Assembly (NCBI GenBank): GCA_005808665.1
Contig: SYLG01000028.1
Coordinates: 1 to 41,821, forward strand
DNA length: 41,821 bases
Source: Planctomycetia bacterium
Lineage (GTDB): Bacteria; Planctomycetota; Planctomycetia; Gemmatales; Gemmataceae
Direction: 5' to 3'
A model generated the notes under the pieces. That model saw nothing but the letters and a program-made list of their open reading frames with translations, had not been told where the DNA came from and searched no databases. Shown here piece after piece: positions 33,082-41,255 of this stretch. The position numbers and the translations under genes are program-made. How positions within the stretch are numbered: the stretch's first letter is position 1; the number at the start of each line of letters is the position of its first letter.

Positions 33082-34024
33082 GGATCCGATTGATAAAGTT
33101 TCCAACCTGGTGCACCTTCCAAACTCCTCAATCAACGCAACCAGAACTATGGAACCCTATGCATGGATGCTGGCGGGAAGTTTCGCCTTTACCTGGATGG
33201 GAATTTGGACTTTTTTATTGGCACAAGAGGCTAAAAATGGCGAAATGGCCGGCGATTGGCGAGTCATTGCTTTTTTTCGCAGTTTTGTGGCTTTCCTGGG
33301 GGCGTGGCTGATTTGCAGGATCCGACGCACCAGCCTGATCCTGTTTCGTCCTACCATGATTTGGGTGCGAAGTTTGGCCGGGAGTTTAAGCCTGATTTGT
33401 ACATTTTTTGCCCTTACTCGCCTTACGACACCGGAGGTACTTACATTTACCAACACCTATCCACTTTGGATTGGCCTTTGTGCCGGTTGGGTTTTGAACG
33501 AATGGCCTGGTTGGGGAACTCTTATCGCCGCAGGGGTCGGGGTGGCAGGTGTGGCCTTTGTGCAACAGCCCCACGGAAATTCGAATCCTTTGGCAGTTTT
33601 GGCTGCCCTTGGTGCTTCGGGTTTTACCGCCATCGCAATGATGGGGCTCAACCGGCTTAAAGGGCTTGATAACTGGGCCATTGTTACCCATTTCTCCGCC
33701 GTTGCCTTGTGTTCCTGTTTATTGGCCCTTATCCCTGATCACGACTGGATGATCCGCCTTGGGGAAACGCTAACCACCAAACAAGGATTTCTCCTTTTTG
33801 GAGTTGGAATATCCGCACTCCTTGGTCAATTCTGCCTTACCCAGGCATTTACCAATGGCATAGCTGCCAGGGTATCCATTGTGGGCCTAAGCCAAATTCC
33901 GTTGGGATTATTGATCGATACGATGTTATTTGACCGGGTTTTGAACTGGTCAAGTGTGGTGGGAATGATTATGGTTTTACTTCCAACAGCGTGGGTGATG
34001 AGTCAAAGAAAATCGTCAAAATAA
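33071..34024 (+). CDS. EamA/DMT-superfamily transporter
   Basis: About 317 residues with about ten hydrophobic segments in two EamA-like halves; the first ends near GTLIAAGVGVAGVAFVQ and the second near VVGMIMVLLPTAWVMS. Features include IRRTSLILFRPTMIWVRSLAGSLSLICTFFALTRLTTPEVLTF-type layout in the first half (shown here only in part: FFALTRLT and FTNTYPLWIGL) and FTAIAMMGLNRL in the second. The DMT family exports or imports small metabolites; substrate unknown. The ATG at 33071 overlaps the HD-GYP stop by 11 bp; a later Met (MEPYAWML) could be used if the first 26 residues are not translated. It is last in the run. Confidence 0.82.
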   Translation: MENKDPIDKVSNLVHLPNSSINATRTMEPYAWMLAGSFAFTWMGIWTFLLAQEAKNGEMAGDWRVIAFFRSFVAFLGAWLICRIRRTSLILFRPTMIWVRSLAGSLSLICTFFALTRLTTPEVLTFTNTYPLWIGLCAGWVLNEWPGWGTLIAAGVGVAGVAFVQQPHGNSNPLAVLAALGASGFTAIAMMGLNRLKGLDNWAIVTHFSAVALCSCLLALIPDHDWMIRLGETLTTKQGFLLFGVGISALLGQFCLTQAFTNGIAARVSIVGLSQIPLGLLIDTMLFDRVLNWSSVVGMIMVLLPTAWVMSQRKSSK

Positions 34025-34084
34025 TTGATTAAAGGTAGTTAGGGATCAATGGGCTTTAATTTTGTATATCCCAACACGAAATAC

Positions 34085-34789
34085 CTATGGGACCGGGTTG
34101 GCTGGGGCGGGGTTATCATCTTCAACGGAGCTTCCGCGAATTACCAATAGGCCTTTATCAATAGCCAAGCTCTTTAACAAAAAGGTCGGCCTGGGACGAT
34201 CCGCTTGAAAACGAAGGATGGCCACCGGGCAACCTTGGTGACGAAACCAACTCACATCCATTCCATTCAAGGTTGCACTTTCCGAGATTCGTTCCAATAT
34301 GGCTTGGGGATGAATGGGAATCGCCCCGGCTTTGGCGGAAACAATACGAATGGCAACGGTGTTGGCCTCACCTTGGGCCAACCATAATTGAGCCTCCATA
34401 TGAATCACCGGATCAAAGGGACCAATGCGATGGCGAAAGCCAACCGAAAGCTTGTCGCCTTCCATGGCAAAGCGCATTCCTTTGAGTTTTTCATTCCAAT
34501 CGGAATTATCCAAACCCAGCTGAACACTACCCTCGGATAAGTAGGCATTGATTTGATTTTGATGAAAACGGGCGAACCATTCCTTTTCACCGCCGGTGAC
34601 CGCATTAATCAGTTCGCCAAACTCGCTAACAAATTCTTGGGCTAGTGTATCTTGTTTAGCTGCCTTGGTTTGCGTTAATTCAAGGTAAAAGGAAGGGGTA
34701 TGATTGAGGGCGATAGTGGTGCCTGTCACGGTTCCGGCAAGAATCAAGATTACCACAGAAAGGCTTGCTATTGTTGTCCACCTTATCAT
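34085..34789 (-). CDS. Membrane-anchored or exported protein of unknown function
   Basis: The protein is 234 residues with an N-terminal hydrophobic segment (TTIASLSVVILILAGTVTGTTIAL) that could be a signal peptide or a single anchor. The rest has alternating strands and helices: QEFVSEFGELINAVTGGEKEWFARF, a region DNSDWNEKLKGMRFAM, a strand-rich VIHMEAQLWLAQGEANTVAIRI and a proline-rich tail. I recognise no family. ATG at 34789 with a purine-rich GGGAGGGCGAGGG leader is chosen because the hydrophobic segment begins right after it; the upstream in-frame extension has no such signal. It is monocistronic and convergent with the transporter. Confidence 0.62.
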   Translation of the reverse strand: MIRWTTIASLSVVILILAGTVTGTTIALNHTPSFYLELTQTKAAKQDTLAQEFVSEFGELINAVTGGEKEWFARFHQNQINAYLSEGSVQLGLDNSDWNEKLKGMRFAMEGDKLSVGFRHRIGPFDPVIHMEAQLWLAQGEANTVAIRIVSAKAGAIPIHPQAILERISESATLNGMDVSWFRHQGCPVAILRFQADRPRPTFLLKSLAIDKGLLVIRGSSVEDDNPAPANPVP

Positions 34790-35061
34790 TCCCTCGCCCT
34801 CCCAATCTGAATGAAAAATAGCCCAGACAGGCGATTCAAAACAAGGCAGAAGGTCATTAGAACCATTCAAAAATGTTAATTTGAGACAAATGCATGGTCT
34901 GCGATGAGATTCGAGGTTGGTTGGTAACGATTTTTTCAAGCACGCGGATAATTCAGCCGATTTGCATTGTGTGGGATCTCCGATTTGCAAGGGTTGACCC
35001 AGAAGAGCGGTTTTCCTTTTTGCAGGGTGTACCCCAAGTGGGTTGTGTCAAGGGGTGAATC

Positions 35062-36174
35062 ATGACTAGGTGGGCGAAGTCATTGGGCGGGTTGGCCATT
35101 TGGGCTGCCTGTGTTTTAGGTGCTCAAGCGCAATTCCCCGGGGATGGTGGTTTGGGTGGTATGCCTGAACCTCTTGGTGTGCCTTTGGGTGGGGAATTGA
35201 TTCCTGGACCGGTTTCGCCTCTCAATGCTCCTCCGGGACCGGGTGACATTTTTAGCTTACCAGCATCAAGCCCTTCGGCTTTTATGGATGATCCGAGGCC
35301 CTTGGAAACGGCAGTATTCATTCATGTTGGGGCTATGGCGTTGGCACGCTTTGGGCCTGCCGGGCCGGTTGTGGCAACCAGTTCCGGAACATCGATGAGT
35401 TATGGGACGGTAATACCCCAAATGGATTGGGGTGGTCGAGGCACGCTTGGGATTCTCCATGAAAATCATGCTTGGGAATTAACAGGGTTTTATGTTCCAA
35501 ACCAAAGCTCCAGTGCCAACACAAGTAATCCGGCGGGAATGACCATCCCCTTTGGTGCCATTCCTCCGGAAATGGCAGCGGCTGGGCTGACCAACACAGC
35601 CACCGGGGTGATCCAGAGTTATTCGACTTCCTTTGGGAATATCGAGCTGAACTATCGGACCACAAATCTGAGTATTTTTAATTTCGAGGGTATCATTGGG
35701 CTACGCTATTCGGATATTCAAGAGTCGGCAATTACAAATTATATAGGATCGACACCCTCCAATGGAAGCTCTTACGTGGCCACGACCTACAACCGGATGG
35801 TATTGCCTCAAATTGGAATTGAACACAACCTTCAACCTTGGCATGGCATCAGCATGGGTTCGCAATACAAGGTTGCACTCGGTCCGAACTTTACGGAAAG
35901 CCAACTTAGCCTTACCCAATCCACCGGGTTGAATCAATTTTCAAATAGTGCGACCAACACGGTTTTTGGACAGGTTTATGAAATCAACCTTTTTGCCAAC
36001 CTCTTTATTTTGGAGAGGTTCCGATTTCGGTTGGGAATGGATATGATCTGGGCCAATGGGATAGCCACCCCTGGAAATATCTTCACCTACGACATTGCCA
36101 ACCCTGCCATAAGTAACAGGACTGGTTCCGGGTTTTATTGGGGACCAAACTTTGAATTCCAATTCCTTTTCTAA
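35062..36174 (+). CDS. BBP7-type outer-membrane beta-barrel protein
   Basis: The protein is 370 residues. A signal peptide (LGGLAIWAACVLGAQAQ) is followed by a Gly/Pro-rich segment to about residue 75 and then a beta-barrel made of alternating strands. Features include VFIHVGAMALARFG, WGGRGTLGILHENHAWELTGF, NIELNYRTTNLSIFNFEGIIGLRY and a last strand FYWGPNFEFQFLF ending in Phe, as outer-membrane barrels do for BAM recognition. The layout fits planctomycete BBP7 family porin-like proteins. An AAGGGG site lies about 8 nt upstream. It ends at an intrinsic terminator. Confidence 0.8.
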   Translation: MTRWAKSLGGLAIWAACVLGAQAQFPGDGGLGGMPEPLGVPLGGELIPGPVSPLNAPPGPGDIFSLPASSPSAFMDDPRPLETAVFIHVGAMALARFGPAGPVVATSSGTSMSYGTVIPQMDWGGRGTLGILHENHAWELTGFYVPNQSSSANTSNPAGMTIPFGAIPPEMAAAGLTNTATGVIQSYSTSFGNIELNYRTTNLSIFNFEGIIGLRYSDIQESAITNYIGSTPSNGSSYVATTYNRMVLPQIGIEHNLQPWHGISMGSQYKVALGPNFTESQLSLTQSTGLNQFSNSATNTVFGQVYEINLFANLFILERFRFRLGMDMIWANGIATPGNIFTYDIANPAISNRTGSGFYWGPNFEFQFLF

Positions 36175-36201
36175 GAGCCAAGCTTGAGACCAAAGGAAAA
36201 T

Positions 36202-36230
36202 GACCGGGGGGTAAGCCTTCGGTCTTTTTT
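36202..36230 (+). terminator. Intrinsic terminator of the BBP7 gene
   Basis: GACCG pairs with CGGTC, with GGGG/CCTT able to extend the stem through two G-T pairs, followed by six T residues. It lies 27 bp past the stop codon. Confidence 0.72.
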
Positions 36231-36260
36231 CTATTATTGGAACAAAATCGTTAATAATTG

Positions 36261-37157
36261 TCAGGCTGGGATTTCCACAGCACGGCGTATTTCGACCATC
36301 CCTGGCGCTCCCAGGGCAAAATCGAATTTGGTGTCCGGGCTTGCGGCAGCACCGAAACGGCCATCGGGCGCCAAAGCAATAAAGGCTGCCCGCACAGCGT
36401 GTTTACCTCGCCTTGTGGCGACCTTATGAAGTCTCCTTACCGCCTCCTCGCAGGCATCCTGGGGCGATAGACCCCGCCGCATTGATTCCACAATGCGAAA
36501 GCTTCCACAGATCCGGAGAATTTCCTCGCCAACTCCTGTCGCCCCGGCCGCCCCGGCTTCATCATCCACATACAAACCCGATCCAATAATCGGAGAGTCG
36601 CCCACACGGCCATGGAGTTTGTGAGCCAATCCCGAGGTGGAACAACAGCCACCAAGGGTTTTATTGTTTCCACGAACGAGTACTGTGACGGTGTCGTGGT
36701 TATCCACGCCACCTGGGACCGCCTGGGGCAGGGTAGGTTTGGGCCGTGTCGCATACCATTCTTTAACGCTTGCATCTGTGGAAAGTTGTTCCAAACGGAA
36801 ACCGTTCTGTTGGGCAAAGTCTCTTGCTCCTTCTCCGACAAGGATGACATGGGGTGTTTTGCGGGCGACCAAAAGGGCCAATCGTGCAGGGTGGCGAATG
36901 TTTTCTATCCCTGCCACGGATCCACAATCCAAGGATTTCCCATCCATTACCGAGGCGTCCAGGGTAACCACGCCCAAGGAATCGGCCAACCCTGCAAAGC
37001 CTACGGAGTGTACAGTGGGGTCATCCTCGACCGTCTGGGCACCGTCCACCGCAGCATCAAGTGGACCTTTCCCCAGGAGCAGGGATTTCAGTGCTGATTG
37101 AACAGCCGTTTTTCCAAAAGGCCAGGTGGCAATAACCGAGGCTGTAATGATTTGCAT
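36261..37157 (-). CDS. Aspartylglucosaminidase/isoaspartyl peptidase-like Ntn hydrolase
   Basis: The protein is 298 residues of the asparaginase-2 (T2) family, which self-cleaves before a nucleophilic Thr. The nucleophile is Thr156 in GGVDNHDT, and the substrate-binding segment HGRVGDSPIIGSGLYVDDEAGAAGATG follows as in aspartylglucosaminidases. The N-terminus ITASVIATWPFGKTAV aligns with the start of these proenzymes. After the Thr the usual I-G is replaced by V-T. There is no evident signal peptide, so it may work in the cytoplasm on isoaspartyl or glycosylated Asn residues. ATG at 37157 with GGGAG eight bases upstream is preferred to upstream starts. Confidence 0.83.
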   Translation of the reverse strand: MQIITASVIATWPFGKTAVQSALKSLLLGKGPLDAAVDGAQTVEDDPTVHSVGFAGLADSLGVVTLDASVMDGKSLDCGSVAGIENIRHPARLALLVARKTPHVILVGEGARDFAQQNGFRLEQLSTDASVKEWYATRPKPTLPQAVPGGVDNHDTVTVLVRGNNKTLGGCCSTSGLAHKLHGRVGDSPIIGSGLYVDDEAGAAGATGVGEEILRICGSFRIVESMRRGLSPQDACEEAVRRLHKVATRRGKHAVRAAFIALAPDGRFGAAASPDTKFDFALGAPGMVEIRRAVEIPA

Positions 37158-37463
37158 GATAGAACTCCCAGGTAACAAATGAGGGCGAGCTGGCAGCTGC
37201 CAAAATCTTTGGGCAAGGAAAACCCTATTTTCACGGGGTTTTTGATGAGATAGAGGCTACTTACCTTGATAATTAAGGGGTTTTTGGGCATCCACCAAGA
37301 AAATAATCCGAAAAACAGCGAGATTTTACGCTTCCCATCGTTGACATACCCAAGTCAAACACTTAGGGTTTACACAAGTGGGGGTTTGAATTCCCCTTCA
37401 TTTCCGCTTGGCAGGCTGCCATTTCAAGCATCATGTCAGGCCAATTTTCCAGAGGTATACCCA
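37158..37463. other. Divergent intergenic region carrying the HU promoter
   Basis: These 306 bp lie between the divergent Ntn-hydrolase and HU genes. The plus-strand promoter is listed separately. No other structure stands out. Confidence 0.4.
37341..37369 (+). promoter_or_regulatory. Candidate promoter of the HU gene
   Basis: A perfect TTGACA -35 (37341-37346) is followed 17 bp later by a weaker -10, TAGGGT (37364-37369). The transcription start would be near 37376, giving a leader of nearly 90 nt. Confidence 0.5.
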
Positions 37464-37775
37464 ATGTCCAAGGCATTGACCAAGTCTGCGGTTGTGAAAA
37501 GCATCGGAGACACCACCACCAAAAGTAACAAGGAAGTCATTGCGTTCCTTGATGCCCTCACCGAATTGGTGAAGGAACAACTGGGCAAAAAAGGCCCCGG
37601 GGTTTTCCAAATTCCAGGCCTTATCAAGCTGACCCTGGTTAAGAAACCGGCCACCAAGGCACGCAAGGGAATCAATCCTTTTACCAAACAGGAGCAAACC
37701 TTCAAAGCCAAACCCGCTTCCAATGTGGTAAAGGCAAAGGCACTTAAAGCATTCAAGGAAAGCATCAAGGCCTAG
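37464..37775 (+). CDS. HU-family DNA-binding protein
   Basis: The protein is 103 residues. The N-terminal helical dimerisation region reads LTKSAVVKSIGDTTTKSNKEVIAFLDALTELV, and the DNA-clasping arm segment is PGLIKLTLVKKPATKARKGINPFT. It ends in a Lys/Ala-rich KAKPASNVVKAKALKAF. The length and arm match HU/IHF-type nucleoid proteins; the extended arm is the form common in planctomycetes. An AGAGG site eight bases before the ATG supports the start; the open frame reaching further upstream is not expected to be translated. A strong terminator follows. Confidence 0.88.
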   Translation: MSKALTKSAVVKSIGDTTTKSNKEVIAFLDALTELVKEQLGKKGPGVFQIPGLIKLTLVKKPATKARKGINPFTKQEQTFKAKPASNVVKAKALKAFKESIKA

Positions 37776-37849
37776 TTCCTTTTCCCCATTTGGCTAACCG
37801 CCATGGGGTTATTTGGGGTTGGGTTTGGTCCGGATTTTTAAGGTCGGGG

Positions 37850-37878
37850 TTCACCTGATCGCAACTTTCTGCCATAAT
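37850..37878 (+). promoter_or_regulatory. Candidate promoter overlapping the HU terminator
   Basis: A -35 TTCACC (37850-37855), 17 bp, then an extended -10 TGcCATAAT (core CATAAT at 37873-37878). Initiation would fall near 37885, inside the hairpin of the HU terminator, so the new transcript would not form it. Confidence 0.45.
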
Positions 37879-37918
37879 AAAAGGGTCTGTTACCTCAATG
37901 GTTGACGGACCCTTTTTT
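37879..37918 (+). terminator. Intrinsic terminator of the HU gene, ending at the next start codon
   Basis: AAAAGGGTC and GACCCTTTT form a perfect 9-bp stem with two further T residues; the T-run ends two bases before an ATG at 37920. Confidence 0.75.
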
Positions 37919-37919
37919 C

Positions 37920-38423
37920 ATGGATGAGCATTTGACCCCTGGCGCAGCAAACTCTGAAACCATTCAACCATTTTCCATCGAGGAAAGGGTAGGTCGTTTG
38001 GAGGATCAGGTCTGGGAACTTCGAAGCAAAATCAACAAACTATCCTACCCTTCCAAAACATCTCATTATCCATCCCCATTGATCAGGCCAACGGGATTTG
38101 CTCCCGTTATGCTTTTTCTTGCCAAAGTGGGAGGGTGGTTAGGAATCTGGATCATGGCTTTGTTACGCCCTTTCCGTTCATGGAGTTGGCTTAGGAGGGG
38201 CCTGGTCCTGGTATTAGGTGGAGCCATCCTGTTGTCGAACTGGTGGTTGCCCCTTTCGGGCATTTGGTTTTTGGGCAATCTATTGGAACGATTGGTGATT
38301 TTGCTCCTTGCCGGGGTATGGTGGTTTCTCATTATGGGTGGCAAAATTTCCCCGCCATGGAACAACCCAATCCAACAAAAAGGTAGCCGGTTTTTCAGAT
38401 GGTTCAGTTCGCGGGCCTCCTAG
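37920..38423 (+). CDS. Coiled-coil membrane protein of unknown function
   Basis: The protein is 167 residues. Residues 22-42 (SIEERVGRLEDQVWELRSKIN) form a short heptad-like helix likely to be a coiled coil. Two or three hydrophobic segments follow (VMLFLAKVGGWLGIWIMALL, GLVLVLGGAILLSNWWLPL, LVILLLAGVWWFLIMGG), then a basic tail. No family is recognised. ATG at 37920 has no real ribosome-binding site because the upstream 20 bases are the terminator arm; a TTG at 37902 would be inside the hairpin. If the nested promoter is used, the leader is about 35 nt. The pdxJ gene follows after 34 bp. Confidence 0.65.
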   Translation: MDEHLTPGAANSETIQPFSIEERVGRLEDQVWELRSKINKLSYPSKTSHYPSPLIRPTGFAPVMLFLAKVGGWLGIWIMALLRPFRSWSWLRRGLVLVLGGAILLSNWWLPLSGIWFLGNLLERLVILLLAGVWWFLIMGGKISPPWNNPIQQKGSRFFRWFSSRAS

Positions 38424-38457
38424 CGGTTTTGCCTTTTCCAAAAATCCTTGACGGGAA

Positions 38458-39210
38458 ATGATTATGATCCGACTTGGCGTCAATATCGACCATGTGGCAA
38501 CCTTGAGACAGGCAAGGATGGGATTGGAGCCCGACCCGGTCGCAGCGGCCGTGGAAGCGGTTTTGGGTGGGGCTGATGGCATTACTGTTCACCTTCGTGA
38601 GGATCGTCGCCACATTCAGGAACGGGATGTCCGCATTTTGCGACAGGTGGTCCCTTGCAGACTAAACCTCGAGATGGCAGTGGCTCGTGATATTATTGCT
38701 TTCGCCTGTGAAATCCTGCCGGAGGAAGCCACGCTTGTTCCCGAAAAACGGGAGGAACTGACCACCGAAGGAGGTCTGGATGTTTTGACCCATTTCGCGG
38801 GGATAGAGGAATGCATGGGCCAACTCAAGGATCGGGGAATTCTGGTTTCGCTATTCATCGACCCTGATCCCCGGCAAATTGAAGCGGCCCATCGTTTGGG
38901 AAGTTTTGCAGTCGAATTTCAAACCGCATCGTATTCCGAAGCCAAAACCACAAGGGCCAGGTCCGACTGTTTGCAGCGATTGGTGGACTCCTCGCGATTG
39001 GCAGCAAACCATGGCATTCATGTCCATATGGGGCATGGACTCAACTATCAAAATGTGTTTCCGATCGCAGCCATTCCCCAAGTCGAGGAATTAAACATCG
39101 GCCACAGTATTGTAAGCAGATCGATTTTGGTTGGTATGAGGCAAGCGGTCCTCGGCATGAAGGGGGCTATTTCCCAAGGGCGAAATCTGGCCTCCCTACG
39201 CCACAACTGA
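38458..39210 (+). CDS. pdxJ: Pyridoxine 5'-phosphate synthase
   Basis: PdxJ joins 1-deoxyxylulose 5-phosphate and 3-amino-2-oxopropyl phosphate to make PNP, the last ring-closing step of DXP-dependent vitamin B6 synthesis. The 250 residues form the TIM barrel with the family sequence LGVNIDHVATLRQAR near the N-terminus, then DGITVHLREDRRHIQERDV and the substrate-binding ATLVPEKREELTTEGGLDV. The end has HMGHGLNYQNV and EELNIGHSIVSRSILVGM. ATG at 38458 or the ATG at 38464 (MIRLGVNID) could be used; GGGA sits better for 38464. The 3' end overlaps lspA by 15 bp, convergent. Confidence 0.97.
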   Translation: MIMIRLGVNIDHVATLRQARMGLEPDPVAAAVEAVLGGADGITVHLREDRRHIQERDVRILRQVVPCRLNLEMAVARDIIAFACEILPEEATLVPEKREELTTEGGLDVLTHFAGIEECMGQLKDRGILVSLFIDPDPRQIEAAHRLGSFAVEFQTASYSEAKTTRARSDCLQRLVDSSRLAANHGIHVHMGHGLNYQNVFPIAAIPQVEELNIGHSIVSRSILVGMRQAVLGMKGAISQGRNLASLRHN

Positions 39211-39804
39211 TTCTTCCCCTTGGGGTTGGTGTTCTTGGGTTTTCGCACTTTTGTCTTCAGCATATTCGGGTAAAAAAAGCGATTGCACCAAAAGCATTCC
39301 CGCCCCAGTAACCAGCCAACAATCGGCCAGGTTAAATACAGGCCAATCAAACCAATGGTTCCAATGGAGGAAATCCCGGACTCCTCCAAATACAATCCGG
39401 TCGTGAAAATTTCCAAGGGTTCCCCCCAGGATCAAACCCAGTGCTGTCGTGAGCCATATTTGGCGGATGCCTTTGCCAAAAATGGTCCAGGCAATGACTG
39501 CCACAGCGGCGGTTAAACTAACCAGGGCAAAGGTGCCATTGGCCAGATTTTTGTGTTGGCCACCCATGCCAAACAAAGCACCGCGATTGACCCTTGGGAC
39601 CAGGACCCCATCCAAAAACTCAAATTGGGCAACCAGTTGAAAACCGGTTTCCGGAGTTGCTTCCCAAAGCCTGAAATACCCGGGGGTTTTGGGATCTCCA
39701 AGCCATGAAAAAACCTGATGTTTCGACCAAAGGTCAAGGATCAACCCTAACAAAGCCAAGGTCCAGAAAAGGGTTCGGTAAGTCCGGATTCCCGATGTCG
39801 ACAT
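39196..39804 (-). CDS. lspA: Signal peptidase II (lipoprotein signal peptidase)
   Basis: LspA removes signal peptides from prolipoproteins at the inner membrane. The protein is 202 residues with four hydrophobic helices. The N-terminal helix ends LILDLWSK and the conserved NRGALFGMG motif is in place. The catalytic aspartates are in NFHDRIVFGGVRDFLHW and FNLADCWLV. It is longer than the usual 160-170 residues, mainly from an extended loop between the first helix and NRGALFG (about residues 35-78) and a charged C-terminal tail. ATG at 39804 with GGAGG six bases upstream is preferred over the ATG at 39819. Confidence 0.95.
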   Translation of the reverse strand: MSTSGIRTYRTLFWTLALLGLILDLWSKHQVFSWLGDPKTPGYFRLWEATPETGFQLVAQFEFLDGVLVPRVNRGALFGMGGQHKNLANGTFALVSLTAAVAVIAWTIFGKGIRQIWLTTALGLILGGTLGNFHDRIVFGGVRDFLHWNHWFDWPVFNLADCWLVTGAGMLLVQSLFLPEYAEDKSAKTQEHQPQGEESVVA

Positions 39805-39911
39805 TCCTTGCCTCCGCATTCAACCAACCCAACCAGCCAACAACAGGCCATGGCAAGGTTTGAGGATAGCCCAATGTCACTTCCCGGGCAAAGGGCATTC
39901 TGGAAACGGGG

Positions 39912-41255
39912 CTAGCCTCGGTACAAGGCTTCGATCGGTTGTCCCTGCATAAGGTTTAGTCCACGCCCTAATGGATCAAGGATGGTGGTTTCCGTTCCCA
40001 GGCCAAGTGCGTGATAAATGGTGGTGCCCAGGTCCATGGGTGAGTAAGCTTGGCTAACCGGGTAGCCGCCTTTGGAATCTGATTTGCCAATCACTTGCCC
40101 GGTTTTTATACCCGCTCCAGCCAATAGCCCCGAATAGCAGGACGGCCAGTGGTCACGCCCGGGGGTTTGATCGGGGGATAACCTTGAAATTTTTGGCGTA
40201 CGACCAAACTCGCCGACCACCACAATCAAAGTAGTATCCAGCAACCCGGTGGCGGCCAAGTCTTCCTCAAGGGCGGTAATGCCTTGTTCCGTCCAAGGGA
40301 GAAGTTGATTTTTCAATCGGCCCCAATTGTCTGAGTGGGTATCCCAAGTTTGGACTATCCCCATGTTCGCCTGAACGATTGGCACGCCTGCCTGTAGCAA
40401 CCTTCGGGCCAACAGAATGGACTGGCCGAACAGATTCCTTCCAAACCTTTCCCGGTTGCGGTCCGGTTCAAGGTCCAGGCGAAAAGCCTGCGAGACTTTG
40501 CCTGACAACAGGAGGTCAAAAGCGGCTGTTTGATTAACCTTCAGGTCTGAATGTTGGTCGATTTTCCCTAGTAAGTTTCGTCGGCTTTCCATGCGTGAAA
40601 CATCAAAGCCCGGTCCCATGGATAGACTTTCCATTCGAAAGTTAGGGCTATTGGGATCTTGGGTTACAAAAAGGGGATCATAGTGCGGGCCAAGGATACC
40701 CGCATGTTGGCCAGGCCAGGTGAGCGGTCCCTCGATCAAGGGATGAGGCAAGGTTACCCCGGAAGGAATACCATCCTTTCGAGAACGAATTTGAGCCAAA
40801 GCCGCACCAAAGCAAGGCCAATCCCGCCGGGAGAGGACATTATCCAAATCGGATGGGCGTTGATTGGGCATGGGCTGGCCGGTGAGCAAGCGATGCGTCC
40901 CGGGAAGGTGCCCCCCTTCCCCGTGAGAAAAACTTCGCACAAGGGCCCACCGATCCAAAGTGTTAGCCAATTTGGGTAAATGTTCACAAAGTGCCACTCC
41001 CGGATGTCTTGTGGAAATGGTTTTGAATTCCCCACGAATCTCAACGGGAGCCAACGGCTTGGGGTCGAGGCTGTCAATATGGCTTAAGCCACCCGTGAGG
41101 TTGATTAATACGACCGATTTGGCCTGACCAAAGCCTTGGGTTAATCCATTAGAATTGGCCCTTAAAAACGAACTTAAACCCAAACCCAAGAGGGTGGAAC
41201 CACCCGCTTGGACAAAGCTCCTTCGAGACCAGGGGGGAAGGGGAATGTTTTTCAT
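39912..41255 (-). CDS. DUF1501 protein with a twin-arginine signal
   Basis: The protein is 447 residues. A Tat-type leader WSRRSFVQAGGSTLLGLGLSSFLRA is at the N-terminus, so it is probably exported folded. The body matches DUF1501, a sulfatase-like, alkaline-phosphatase-superfamily relative common in planctomycetes: VVLINLTGGLSHIDSLDPK, RSFSHGEGGHLPGTHRLLTG, VQTWDTHSDNWGRL and VVVGEFGRTPKISRLS...GRDHWP. Many DUF1501 genes follow a DUF1549/DUF1553 gene in this phylum; here none is adjacent. The exact reaction is unknown. The start is the only nearby ATG with a purine-rich region upstream. Confidence 0.9.
   Translation of the reverse strand: MKNIPLPPWSRRSFVQAGGSTLLGLGLSSFLRANSNGLTQGFGQAKSVVLINLTGGLSHIDSLDPKPLAPVEIRGEFKTISTRHPGVALCEHLPKLANTLDRWALVRSFSHGEGGHLPGTHRLLTGQPMPNQRPSDLDNVLSRRDWPCFGAALAQIRSRKDGIPSGVTLPHPLIEGPLTWPGQHAGILGPHYDPLFVTQDPNSPNFRMESLSMGPGFDVSRMESRRNLLGKIDQHSDLKVNQTAAFDLLLSGKVSQAFRLDLEPDRNRERFGRNLFGQSILLARRLLQAGVPIVQANMGIVQTWDTHSDNWGRLKNQLLPWTEQGITALEEDLAATGLLDTTLIVVVGEFGRTPKISRLSPDQTPGRDHWPSCYSGLLAGAGIKTGQVIGKSDSKGGYPVSQAYSPMDLGTTIYHALGLGTETTILDPLGRGLNLMQGQPIEALYRG

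Noticed and set aside
34790-34990. 67-residue N-terminal extension of the anchored unknown protein
   Set aside because: A hydrophobic anchor with a good ribosome-binding site begins at 34789; the extension is polar and Cys-rich without a signal.
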